From Actinomadura opuntiae (GTDB lineage: Bacteria > Actinomycetota > Actinomycetes > Streptosporangiales > Streptosporangiaceae), in NCBI RefSeq assembly GCF_030283205.1, contig NZ_JASNWF010000023.1, positions 1 through 64,000 of the forward strand: a stretch of DNA of 64,000 nt. Reading direction: 5' to 3'. Numbering within the stretch: position 1 is the first letter of the stretch; each line of letters starts with the position of its first letter. The position numbers and the translations under genes were made by a program. Under the pieces are notes generated by a model that saw only the letters and a program-made list of their open reading frames with translations, had not been told where the DNA came from and made no database searches. Positions 35,558 to 43,499 of this stretch are shown in pieces.

Positions 35558-36574
35558 TCAGTCACTGAATATCTGTACGAAGGCTTGGGCCAGGCGGGCG
35601 GGTTCATGACGCGCCGAGCCGTCGTCCGCGGCGACCCGGGCGAGGACGAGGCGCCCGCCGAGCCGCTGGACGGCCTTGTCGAGCGCGTCCGGGTCGTCGA
35701 CCACGCCGGCGTCGGCGAGGACCACGTCGACGCGCAGGTCGGGGGCGTGCGCCTGGAGGACCTCCAGGTGCGTCTGGGGGGAGAAGTCGTCGGTCTCGCC
35801 GGGCTGCGGCGCGAGGTTCAGCGCGACGGCGCGGCGGGCGCGGGTGGAGGTGAGCGCGCGGGCGAGCGCGGGCACCTTCAGGTGCGGCAGGACGCTGGTG
35901 AACCAGGACCCGGGGCCGAACACGACCCAGTCGGCGTCCTCGACGGCGGCGAGCGCCTCGGGGCAGGCGGGCGGGTCGGCGGGGACGAGCGAGACGCCGA
36001 GCACGGACCCGGGCGTGCTGGCGCACGCCACCTGCCCCTTGACGTGCGTGATCTCGTCGGGCCGGGTCGGGTCGGCGCCGCGCACCTCGGCCACGATGTC
36101 CATCGGGACGGCGGCCATCGGCAGCACCCGGCCGTGCGCGCCGAGCAGCCGGCCGACCCAGTCGAGCCCGGCGACGGTGGAGCCGGGGCCGGCCCCGCCG
36201 GGCGCACCGTCGGGGGGGCCGCCGGACGCACCGCCGGGGGCGGAGTCGCCGCCGAACAGCTCCCACAGCGCGACGATCAGCAGGTTGCCGACCGCGTGCC
36301 CCTGCAGGTCGCCCTCGCTGCGGAACCGGTGCTGGACGACGTCGCGCCAGGTCTGGCCCCACTCGTCGTCGCCGCACAGCGCGGCGAGCGCCATCCGCAG
36401 GTCGCCGGGCGGCAGGACGCCGAGCTCGCGGCGCAGCCGGCCGCTGGAGCCGCCGTCGTCGGCGACGGTGACGACGGCGGTGAGCCGGTCGGTGACGCGC
36501 CGCAGCGCCGACAGCGAGGCGTACAGGCCGTGGCCGCCGCCGAGCGCGACGACCTTCGGGCCGAGAGGCTTCAA
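35558..36574 (-). CDS. yvcK: Gluconeogenesis factor YvcK (CofD-like)
   Basis: This 338-residue protein belongs to the YvcK/CofD family. YvcK binds UDP-sugars and links central carbon metabolism to cell-wall growth. The N-terminal KVVALGGGHGLYASLSALRR and VTVADDGGSSGRLRRELG are diagnostic, with GHAVGNLLIVALWE further in. A Gly/Pro-rich insertion of roughly 25 residues (about 36180-36260, GGDSAPGG onward) interrupts the usual sequence after LWELF. The start is taken as TTG at 36574, giving LKPLGPKVVALGGG; no ATG or GTG lies suitably near. It is 46 nt downstream of rapZ. Confidence 0.92.
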   Translation of the reverse strand: MKPLGPKVVALGGGHGLYASLSALRRVTDRLTAVVTVADDGGSSGRLRRELGVLPPGDLRMALAALCGDDEWGQTWRDVVQHRFRSEGDLQGHAVGNLLIVALWELFGGDSAPGGASGGPPDGAPGGAGPGSTVAGLDWVGRLLGAHGRVLPMAAVPMDIVAEVRGADPTRPDEITHVKGQVACASTPGSVLGVSLVPADPPACPEALAAVEDADWVVFGPGSWFTSVLPHLKVPALARALTSTRARRAVALNLAPQPGETDDFSPQTHLEVLQAHAPDLRVDVVLADAGVVDDPDALDKAVQRLGGRLVLARVAADDGSARHEPARLAQAFVQIFSD

Positions 36575-36620
36575 CGCGTTCGTTTCTCTCTGCGTCCGGG
36601 ACCCGGCAGCGCCGCGGGTC

Positions 36621-37499
36621 TCACTCGCGGCCGAGGTCACGATGGGCGACCTGCACCTCGATGCCCTCGTCCCGCAGCCGGGCGGCGATCTGTTCCGCCA
36701 TGGCCACACTACGGTGTTTGCCGCCGGTACATCCCACGGCCAGCGTGACGTAGTGCTTGCCCTCCCGCTCGTAGCCCTCGGCGAGCAGGCGCAGCACCTC
36801 GGCGTAGGCGTCGAGGAACTCCTTGGCGCCGCGCTGGCCGAGCACGTAGTCGCGGACGGCGGCGTCGCGGCCGGTCTTCGGGCGCAGCTCGGGCACCCAG
36901 TGCGGGTTCGGCAGGAAGCGGCAGTCGACGACGAGGTCGGCGTCGACGGGCAGGCCGTACTTGTAGCCGAACGACACGACGGTGGCGCGCAGGCTGGACT
37001 CGCCGGTGTCGTTGCCGAAGAACCCGATGATCTTGTTGCGCAGCTCGTGCACGTTCAGCCCGCTGGTGTCGATCACCAGGTCGGCCTCGGCGCGCACCTC
37101 GCGGACCAGGTCCCGCTCGCGGGCGATGCCGTCGACGAGGCGGCCGTCGCCCTGCAGCGGGTGCGGGCGGCGGACGCTCTCGAACCGGCGCACCAGGTCG
37201 GCGTCGCCGGCCTCCAGGAACACCACCCGCGGGTGGACGCCGCGCGCCTCCAGCTCGGCGATCGAGGAGTGCAGGTCGTCGGTGAACGCGCGGCTGCGCA
37301 CGTCGACCACGACGGCGATGCGCGGCACCGCGTCCTTCACCCGGCCGCCGAGGTCGGCCATGGTGGCCAGCAGCCCGGGCGGCAGGTTGTCGACCACGTA
37401 CCAGTCGAGGTCCTCCAGGGACTTGGCCGCGGTGCTGCGGCCCGCCCCCGACATCCCGGTGACGATGACGATGTCCGGAATCTTCGACTCGTTGGTCAT
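36621..37499 (-). CDS. rapZ: RNase adapter / nucleotide-binding protein RapZ (YvcJ)
   Basis: This 292-residue nucleotide-binding protein has a Walker A region IVIVTGMSGAGRSTAAKSLE and DLDWYVVDNLPPGLL after it. The C-terminal domain has VVSFGYKYGLPVDADLVVDC, FLPNPHWVPELRPKTG and the conserved LAVGCTGGKHRSVAMAE. In E. coli RapZ guides RNase E to a small RNA; in Gram-positives the role is less clear. Start is ATG at 37499, overlapping the uvrC stop (ATGA). Confidence 0.96.
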   Translation of the reverse strand: MTNESKIPDIVIVTGMSGAGRSTAAKSLEDLDWYVVDNLPPGLLATMADLGGRVKDAVPRIAVVVDVRSRAFTDDLHSSIAELEARGVHPRVVFLEAGDADLVRRFESVRRPHPLQGDGRLVDGIARERDLVREVRAEADLVIDTSGLNVHELRNKIIGFFGNDTGESSLRATVVSFGYKYGLPVDADLVVDCRFLPNPHWVPELRPKTGRDAAVRDYVLGQRGAKEFLDAYAEVLRLLAEGYEREGKHYVTLAVGCTGGKHRSVAMAEQIAARLRDEGIEVQVAHRDLGRE

Positions 37500-39601
37500 G
37501 TCCGCTTCCCCCTGTGCTCCCCGCCGACCGTGTGCTCCCCGTCGGCCCCGTCTTCCCCGCCGGTTCCGTTCCCGCCGGACCCGTTCCTGCCGGTTCCGTT
37601 CCCGCCGGTTCCGCTCCCGTGGGCCGCGCTCTCGCCGTGCTCCCCGGCAGCGGCGTCCCCCGCGCCGCGCGCCGGGACGGGCCCGCCCCGCAGCGCCGCG
37701 ACGATGCCCTCCGCGCTGCGCCGCCCGATGCCCGGGACCTCGGCGACCTGCTCGGGCGTCGCCTCCTTCAGCCGCTTCACCGAGCCGAAGTGCTTCAGCA
37801 GCGCCGCCCGCCGCGCCGGGCCCAGACCCGGAACACTATCGAGTTCGCTCACCGTCATGGCCTTGGAACGCCGCTGCCGGTGGAAGGTGATGGCGAAGCG
37901 GTGCGCCTCGTCGCGGACCCGCTGGACCAGGAACATGCCCTCGCTGTTGCGCGGCAGGATCACCGGGTCGTCCTCGCCCGGCAGCCACAGCTCCTCCAGC
38001 CGCTTGGCGATGCCGCAGACGGCGATGTCGTCGACGCCCAGCTCGTCCAGCGCCCGCTGCGCCGCCGCGACCTGCGGCGGGCCGCCGTCGACGATCACCA
38101 GCTGCGGCGGGTAGGCGAACTTGCGCGGCCGGCCGGTCTCCGGGTCGATCGGCTGGTGAGCACCCTCTTCCTCAGGGTCTCCGAGGGTGTCCAGCTCGCC
38201 CAGCTTCTCGCTCTCGGCCAGGTAGCGCCGGAACCGGCGGGCGATCACCTCGTGGATGGAGCGGACGTCGTCCTGCCCCTCGACGGCCTTGATCGTGAAG
38301 CGGCGGTACTCGCTCTTGCGGGCGAGCCCGTCCTCGAACACGACCATGGACGCCACCACGTTGGTGCCCTGCAGGTTCGACACGTCGTAGCACTCGATCC
38401 GCAGCGGCGCCTCGTCCAGCTCCAGCGCCTCCTGGATCTCCTGCAGCGCGCGGCTGCGGGTGGTGAGGTCGGACGCGCGGCGCGTCTTGTGCTGCTTGAG
38501 CGCCTCGTGGGCGTTGCGGGCGACGGTCTCCAGCAGCGCCTTCTTGTCGCCGCGCTGCGGGACGCGCAGGTGGACGGGCCCGCCGCGCTGCTCGGCGAGC
38601 AGCTCGGTCATCGCGTCGGCGTCGGGCGGCAGCGCCGGGACGAGGACCTCGCGGGGCACCGACTCGCTCTCGCCGTAGATCTGGATCAGGAAGTTCTCCA
38701 CCAGGTCGGCGGTGGTGACCTCCTCGACCTTGTCGACCACCCAGCCGCGCTGCCCGCGGATCCGGCCGCCGCGCACGTAGAACACCTGGACGGCGGCCTC
38801 CAGCTCGTCCTCGGCGAAGGCGATCATGTCGCAGTCGGTGGTGTCGGCGAGCACGACCGCCTGCTTCTCCAGCGCCCGCTCCAGCGCGCGGATGTCGTCG
38901 CGGAGCCGCGCGGCGCGCTCGTACTCCTGGGACGCGGCGGCCTCGCGCATGTCGCGTTCGAGGCGCTTGATGAACCGGCCGGTGGTGCCGGCCATGAAGT
39001 CGCAGAAGTCCTCGGCGAGCAGCCGGTGCTCGTCCGGCGAGACGCGCCCGACGCACGGCGCCGAGCACTTGCCGATGTAGCCGAGCAGGCAGGGCCGGTC
39101 GAGCTGGTGCTGGCGTCTGAACACGCCGGCGCTGCAGGTGCGGACGGGGAACACGCGCAGCAGCTGGTCGACCGTCTCCCGGATCGCCCACGCGTGGGAG
39201 TACGGCCCGAAGTAGCGCACGCCCTTGCGCTTCGCGCCCCGCATCACCATCACCCTCGGGAACTCCTCGTTGAGGGTGACCGCCAGGTAGGGATAGGACT
39301 TGTCGTCGCGGTAACGGACGTTGAACCGGGGGTCGAACTCCTTGATCCAGGAGTACTCGAGCTGGAGGGCCTCGACCTCGGTGCCGACGACCGTCCAGTC
39401 GACGCGGGCCGCCGTCTGCACCATCGTCTGGGTGCGCGGGTGCAGCGCGGAGAAGTCGGCGAAGTAGGAGTTCAGCCTCGACCGCAGGCTCTTGGCCTTG
39501 CCCACGTAGATGACCCGGCCGTGCTCGTCGCGGAATCGGTAGACCCCGGGGGATTCCGGAATGGAGCCCGGTGCGGGTCGGTAGGTCGCCGGATCTGCCA
39601 C
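37496..39601 (-). CDS. uvrC: Excinuclease ABC subunit C
   Basis: This 701-residue nuclease makes the 3-prime and 5-prime incisions in nucleotide excision repair. It has the GIY-YIG domain (PGVYRFRDEHGRVIYVGKA, residues about 20-100) and a UVR domain (AAASQEYERAARLRDDIRAL). The RNase H-like endonuclease domain has IECYDVSNLQGTNVVASMV, and two helix-hairpin-helix motifs near the end read VPGLGPARRAALLKHFG and VPGIGRRSAEGIVAAL. An unusual Gly/Asn/Thr-rich tail of about 60 residues follows. Start is GTG at 39601; TAGGCT lies 7 nt upstream and no ribosome-binding site is seen, so it is probably leaderless. It heads uvrC-rapZ-yvcK-whiA. Confidence 0.96.
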   Translation of the reverse strand: MADPATYRPAPGSIPESPGVYRFRDEHGRVIYVGKAKSLRSRLNSYFADFSALHPRTQTMVQTAARVDWTVVGTEVEALQLEYSWIKEFDPRFNVRYRDDKSYPYLAVTLNEEFPRVMVMRGAKRKGVRYFGPYSHAWAIRETVDQLLRVFPVRTCSAGVFRRQHQLDRPCLLGYIGKCSAPCVGRVSPDEHRLLAEDFCDFMAGTTGRFIKRLERDMREAAASQEYERAARLRDDIRALERALEKQAVVLADTTDCDMIAFAEDELEAAVQVFYVRGGRIRGQRGWVVDKVEEVTTADLVENFLIQIYGESESVPREVLVPALPPDADAMTELLAEQRGGPVHLRVPQRGDKKALLETVARNAHEALKQHKTRRASDLTTRSRALQEIQEALELDEAPLRIECYDVSNLQGTNVVASMVVFEDGLARKSEYRRFTIKAVEGQDDVRSIHEVIARRFRRYLAESEKLGELDTLGDPEEEGAHQPIDPETGRPRKFAYPPQLVIVDGGPPQVAAAQRALDELGVDDIAVCGIAKRLEELWLPGEDDPVILPRNSEGMFLVQRVRDEAHRFAITFHRQRRSKAMTVSELDSVPGLGPARRAALLKHFGSVKRLKEATPEQVAEVPGIGRRSAEGIVAALRGGPVPARGAGDAAAGEHGESAAHGSGTGGNGTGRNGSGGNGTGGEDGADGEHTVGGEHRGKRT
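37560..37620 (-). repeat. Short tandem repeats encoding the Gly-Asn-Thr tail of UvrC
   Basis: Units of about 15 bp (variants of CCGGTTCCGTTCCCG on the plus strand) recur through this stretch and encode GNGTG / RNGSG / GNGTG repeats. They keep the reading frame. The coding strand is glycine-rich and probably disordered in the protein. Confidence 0.6.
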
Positions 39602-39757
39602 GCCACGAAGCCTAGTGGGCGCCACCGACACCCGGCGCGGCCGAGCCCGCCGACCTGGGGTGATGGAGATCTCCCTGTTTTGGGTGGATGTTCGTAATGC
39701 GAGTGGAAAGGGAGGTTCGGGTCAGTTTTCGCACGCTCGGAGGGGGTCGTACCGCAG

Positions 39758-40981
39758 GTGTCCGCGCTGTGGGCCTGGATCACGTTCGCCGTCGTCGTCG
39801 GGGTGGCCGTCGTCATCGTGGAAGGGGGCCGGCGGCTGCTCGCCGGCCGGCTGGCGCGGCACTGGCCCAGCGTCGGGCGGGTCGCCCGGCGGTGCGCCGC
39901 GCCGGCGTTCGCGTTCGCCGCGGTGGTGAGCGCGAGCGCCGCCGTGCCGTACCCGCACATGAGCGACCACGCCGAGGGCATCGTCCGGCACCTCATGCGC
40001 ATCGCGGTGATCGGCGTCACGACCTGGCTGGTGCTGCGCATCACCTACGCGCTCACCGACCCGCCGCTCGCCCGGCTGATGCGGATCGAGGGCGAGCGCA
40101 ACCGGCGGGCCAGGCGCGCCCGCACCCAGATGATGCTGCTGCGCCGCATCGCCGCCATGGTGGTCGTCATCCTCGCGGTCGGTGCCGCGCTGTTCACCTT
40201 CCCGGCCGTCCGGGCGGTCGGCGCGGGCGTGCTGGCCTCCGCCGGGGTCGCCGGGCTGGTCGTCGGGATCGCGGCCCGGCCGACGCTGGGCAACCTGCTC
40301 GCCGGCCTGCAGATCGCCTTCAGCGACGCGCTGCGGCTGGACGACGTGGTGGTCGTGCAGGGCCAGTGGGGGCGCGTCGAGGAGCTGACGCTGTCCTACG
40401 TGGTCGTCCGGCTCTGGGACGACCGGCGGCTCATCCTGCCCGTCTCCTACTTCACCGAGCAGCCGTTCGAGAACTGGACCCGGCACTCCAGCCGGGTGGT
40501 CGGCTCGGTGGAACTGCACGTCGACTGGACCGTTCCGATCGAGGAGCTGCGCACCGAGCTGTACGCGATGCTGCAGGACAACCCGCTGTGGGACCGGCGC
40601 GAATGGGTGCTGCAGGCCGTGGACGTCCAGCCGAACGGCCTGGTCACGATGCGCGCGCTGATGAGCGCCGCCGACTCGGCGAGCGCCTGGGACCTGCGCT
40701 GCGACGTGCGCGAGCACCTCATCTCCTACATCCGCGAGCACCATCCCGAGGCGCTCCCCCGCTTCCGCACCGATCCCGACGTTCCGGAGGACGACCCGAC
40801 GGGCACCGGCTCCGGCGCCGGCCCGGACGACGGCGCCGCCGACATCACCGCGACCGACCCGCGCGCGCGGCAGCGCGAGATGCGGGGCGGCGAGGTGGAC
40901 GACCACGTCCGGGCCGCCGCCGAGAACGGCGGCGGCCCGGGGCGGACCAGGTCCGGCGCCGTGTCGCTCAGACGAGGCTGA
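39758..40981 (+). CDS. MscS-family mechanosensitive ion channel
   Basis: This 407-residue membrane protein has four or so transmembrane segments (the first AWITFAVVVGVAVVIV, others at about 50-65, 80-98 and 128-145). The pore-lining helix is VGAGVLASAGVAGLVVGIAA. The following beta domain is recognised by ARPTLGNLLAGLQIAFSD, VVVVQGQWGRVEELTL and PVSYFTEQPFENWTR. A low-complexity acidic tail of about 80 residues finishes it. Start is GTG at 39758. Its 3-prime end overlaps the convergent Rieske gene by 14 nt. It probably relieves turgor on hypo-osmotic shock. Confidence 0.9.
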   Translation: MSALWAWITFAVVVGVAVVIVEGGRRLLAGRLARHWPSVGRVARRCAAPAFAFAAVVSASAAVPYPHMSDHAEGIVRHLMRIAVIGVTTWLVLRITYALTDPPLARLMRIEGERNRRARRARTQMMLLRRIAAMVVVILAVGAALFTFPAVRAVGAGVLASAGVAGLVVGIAARPTLGNLLAGLQIAFSDALRLDDVVVVQGQWGRVEELTLSYVVVRLWDDRRLILPVSYFTEQPFENWTRHSSRVVGSVELHVDWTVPIEELRTELYAMLQDNPLWDRREWVLQAVDVQPNGLVTMRALMSAADSASAWDLRCDVREHLISYIREHHPEALPRFRTDPDVPEDDPTGTGSGAGPDDGAADITATDPRARQREMRGGEVDDHVRAAAENGGGPGRTRSGAVSLRRG

Positions 40982-41507
40982 TCTTCCCGCCCTGCACGCT
41001 GATCTTCTTCTCCGCCAGCGGCTTGTCGGCGGGCGGCTTCGCCACCGACCCGTCCGAGATCTTGAACTTGCTGCCGTGGCAGGGGCAGTTGATCGTCCCG
41101 CCGGACACCGACCCGACGGTGCAGCCGCGATGGGTGCAGGTCGCCGAGAACGCCTTGAACTCGCCCTGCGCCGGCTGGGTCACCACGACCTTCTCCGACT
41201 CGAAGACCTTGCCGCCGCCGACCGGGATGTCGCCGGCGGAGGCGAGCACCGCGCCGGCGCCCCCTCCCCCGCCGCCGTCTCCACCGCTGCCGCCGCCGTC
41301 GTCGCCGCTGTCGTCGGACGACCCGCCGCACGCCGCCGCCAGCCCGGCGACGCCCGCGAGCCCGGCCCCGATGAGCAGGCCGCGGCGGGTCCCGCCCGTC
41401 CCGCCGGCCCCGTTCCGGGGCGCCGCGCCGCCACCGGGCGCGCCGGCCGGCGGCTCCCCGGCCGGGTGCTCGGTCGCGTCCGCCCGCGTCTCGGACTCCT
41501 GTGGCAT
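40968..41507 (-). CDS. Rieske [2Fe-2S] lipoprotein, copy 1
   Basis: This 179-residue protein has a Tat/lipoprotein-type leader (TRRGLLIGAGLAGVAGLAAAC, cut here as RRGLLIGAGLAG and LAAAC). A glycine/aspartate-rich linker of about 35 residues follows, then a C-terminal Rieske domain. The cluster ligands are in ATCTHRGCTVG and INCPCHGSKFKISDGSV, the canonical CxHxxC...CxxH pair. Start is ATG at 41507 with GGAG just upstream. It lies downstream of a closely related Rieske gene. No cytochrome b partner is adjacent, so it is not evidently part of a bc complex. Confidence 0.9.
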   Translation of the reverse strand: MPQESETRADATEHPAGEPPAGAPGGGAAPRNGAGGTGGTRRGLLIGAGLAGVAGLAAACGGSSDDSGDDGGGSGGDGGGGGGAGAVLASAGDIPVGGGKVFESEKVVVTQPAQGEFKAFSATCTHRGCTVGSVSGGTINCPCHGSKFKISDGSVAKPPADKPLAEKKISVQGGKISLV

Positions 41508-41613
41508 CGTCTCCGCCCTCCGCTGAACTCGGTTCCCGATCTCCCTGCGTCACCGGGGAGTACGGAGCGGAGGCGGCATCGGTTCAAATCAGAACCAATC
41601 CGGCCGGCAGCGG

Positions 41614-42069
41614 TCAGCTGATCACGATCCCGCCGTTCTTCACCTGCGCCGGGTACTCCTTGAGCGGCCTGGACGCCGGCCCGTGCGCGACCGAGCCGTC
41701 GGTGATCTTGAATTCGCTGCCGTGGCAGGGGCACTTGACGACCCCGTTGGACACCTTGTTCACCAGGCAGCCCTGGTGCGTGCAGATCGCGGTGAACACC
41801 TTGAACGCGCCCTGCCGCGGCTGCGTCACGACCACCTTGGCGTCGGCGAAGGTCTTGCCGCCGCCCACCGGGATGTCCGCGGCCTTCGCGACCTCCTTGC
41901 CACCGAGGTCCTTCGGCTCCTTGTTCTGGTTCGTCGCGCACCCCGCCGCGAGCAGCGCCGCGCCCGCCGCGCCCGCGCCGCACAGCACCGTCCGGCGGGC
42001 GAGCGGCCCCCCTGCCCCGGCGGACCCCGCGTCGTCGCGCGGGGCTCCGGGCGTCACTTCGTTGGTCAT
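41614..42069 (-). CDS. Rieske [2Fe-2S] lipoprotein, copy 2
   Basis: This 151-residue protein is a paralogue of copy 1. It has a twin-arginine-like leader LARRTVLCGAGAAGAALLA ending in the lipobox AAGC, a short linker, and a Rieske domain. The ligands are in AICTHQGCLVN and VKCPCHGSEFKITDGSV. It lacks the long Gly/Asp linker of copy 1. Start is ATG at 42069, giving MTNEV; an ATG three codons upstream (42078) is also possible. The two genes are 106 bp apart on the same strand. An extracytoplasmic electron-transfer role is inferred. Confidence 0.9.
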   Translation of the reverse strand: MTNEVTPGAPRDDAGSAGAGGPLARRTVLCGAGAAGAALLAAGCATNQNKEPKDLGGKEVAKAADIPVGGGKTFADAKVVVTQPRQGAFKVFTAICTHQGCLVNKVSNGVVKCPCHGSEFKITDGSVAHGPASRPLKEYPAQVKNGGIVIS

Positions 42070-42180
42070 GCCCCCCATGATCCTGGACGGGCCCCCGCGC
42101 CCCGCACCGACCCGCCCGGGCCGTGTTACGTTCCGGGCGCAGGCGTGTCCGCAGTCCGGAACGGCCCCCCGGGAGACGGT

Positions 42181-43035
42181 ATGACCGCGTCCATCGGCGA
42201 CGAGCAATGGCAGGCTCTCCGCCGCTCGCTGGAAGAGATCACCGAACGCTTCACCGACCTGGCGACCTCGGCCCGCTCCCCCGGAGCGACGGCCGTCGGG
42301 CGCTGGTCGGCCGCCGACGTCCTCGCGCACGCCGCCGGGATCGCGTGGATGGACGCGGCGCTGCTCGGCGCGGACGCGCCCCCGCTCCCGGTGCCCGATC
42401 TGCTCGACCGGGTGCGGGCGGCCAACGTGGACGGCATCAACGACCTCAACGACCTCGTCCTCGCCGCCGTCCCGGAGCGCGATCCGAAGGCGCTCGCGGG
42501 GATGCTGCGCGAGCACGTCGCGGCGATGACGGCCGCCACCGCGCACAGCGCCGCGGAGGACCTCGTGACGTGGGTGGGCGGTTCGCGGCTGCCCGTCGCC
42601 GGGCTGTTCGCTCACATGCAGAACGAGCTGCTGCTCCACGGCCACGACCTGAGCGCGGCCACGGGGCGGCAATGGCGGGCGGACGCGGCGGAGGCGGCGC
42701 CGTTCTTCGGGATGTTCATCTTCGGGCTGGCCCGGCACGGGACGGGGCGGCTGCTGGACGGCGGCGGACGGCCGCGCGCGCGGCGGATCGCCGTGGAGTT
42801 CCGTCCCGAGCACACGGCGCCGGCGACGCTGGTGCTGCGGGAGGGGCGGGTCGGCCTCGAACCGGCGGGCGGCGTTCCCGACGTCCGGCTGACCTTCGAT
42901 CCGCTGGCCATGTCGATGATGATGTTCGGCCGCGTGGGGCGGCTGCGGACGGTGGCGAGCGGGCGGCTGAAGGTGGGCGGACGCCGGCCCTGGCTGCTGC
43001 CGGTCTTCCTGCGGACGTTCCGTGTGCCCGGCTGA
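42181..43035 (+). CDS. Maleylpyruvate isomerase-family (MDMPI/DinB-like), mycothiol-type protein with SCP2-like C-terminus
   Basis: This 284-residue protein has an N-terminal four-helix DinB-like domain. Candidate metal ligands are the histidine of DVLAHAAGIAWMDAA and the E and H of NELLLHGHDLSAAT. The C-terminal part (PDVRLTFDPLAMSMMMFG, VASGRLKVGG) looks like an SCP2-type domain, as in mycothiol-dependent maleylpyruvate isomerases. Start is ATG at 42181 with GGGAGA upstream. Many family members are uncharacterised detoxification enzymes using mycothiol. The genes on either side give no substrate. Confidence 0.8.
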   Translation: MTASIGDEQWQALRRSLEEITERFTDLATSARSPGATAVGRWSAADVLAHAAGIAWMDAALLGADAPPLPVPDLLDRVRAANVDGINDLNDLVLAAVPERDPKALAGMLREHVAAMTAATAHSAAEDLVTWVGGSRLPVAGLFAHMQNELLLHGHDLSAATGRQWRADAAEAAPFFGMFIFGLARHGTGRLLDGGGRPRARRIAVEFRPEHTAPATLVLREGRVGLEPAGGVPDVRLTFDPLAMSMMMFGRVGRLRTVASGRLKVGGRRPWLLPVFLRTFRVPG

Positions 43036-43131
43036 GCACACCGGAAGAAGACACCGCGGGACGGGCTCTTCGAGGATCGGTCGCATGAACCGAACCCCCG
43101 CAGCACGGCCGGCCGCCCGCTTCGAGGCGCC

Positions 43132-43431
43132 ATGAGGGAGCCGTTCGTCCTGGTCCTCGCTCCCCCGCTGCGCCGCGGCGACATCCCCCGCCTGTGCGCC
43201 TCGCTCGCCGCCGCGCTGGACCCGCGCGAGCCGCGTCCCGCCTACTGCGACGTCGGCACGGTCGCGGAGCCGGACATGGTGACGGTCGACGCGCTGCTCC
43301 GGCTGCATCTGACGGCGCGGCGCAAGGGGCACCGGCTCCGGTTCCGCAACGCGGGCCCGGCGCTGCGGGCGCTGCTGTCCCTGACCGGCTTCAGCACCAT
43401 GCTGGCCGTGGACGGCGCGGACGACGGCTGA
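43132..43431 (+). CDS. Small STAS-like domain protein
   Basis: This 99-residue protein has the strand-helix alternation of STAS domains: PFVLVLAPPLRRGDIPRLCA at the start, PAYCDVGTVAEPDMVTVDAL, and HRLRFRNAGPALRALLSLTG, the segment following the usual phosphorylation loop. The usual phosphoserine position is replaced by a EPDMVTVD stretch in which a Thr could serve. Such proteins often act as anti-anti-sigma factors, but no anti-sigma kinase is adjacent. Start is ATG at 43132. It ends just before a strong hairpin. Confidence 0.7.
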   Translation: MREPFVLVLAPPLRRGDIPRLCASLAAALDPREPRPAYCDVGTVAEPDMVTVDALLRLHLTARRKGHRLRFRNAGPALRALLSLTGFSTMLAVDGADDG

Positions 43432-43452
43432 GCGTCCCCCGCTCACACGCGA

Positions 43453-43482
43453 ACGGCGGCCGGGAAGAATCCCGGCCGCCGT
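43453..43482. terminator. Strong bidirectional terminator hairpin
   Basis: ACGGCGGCCGGGA (43453-43465) and TCCCGGCCGCCGT (43470-43482) form a perfect 13-bp stem with an AGAA loop. It lies between the convergent STAS-like and secreted hydrolase genes and probably serves both. Confidence 0.85.
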
Positions 43483-43499
43483 CGCACGTGATCCGCGCC

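Noticed and set aside
37560..37620. CRISPR or intergenic repeat inside uvrC.
   Set aside because: The repeats keep the uvrC frame and encode a glycine-rich tail, so they are coding low complexity.
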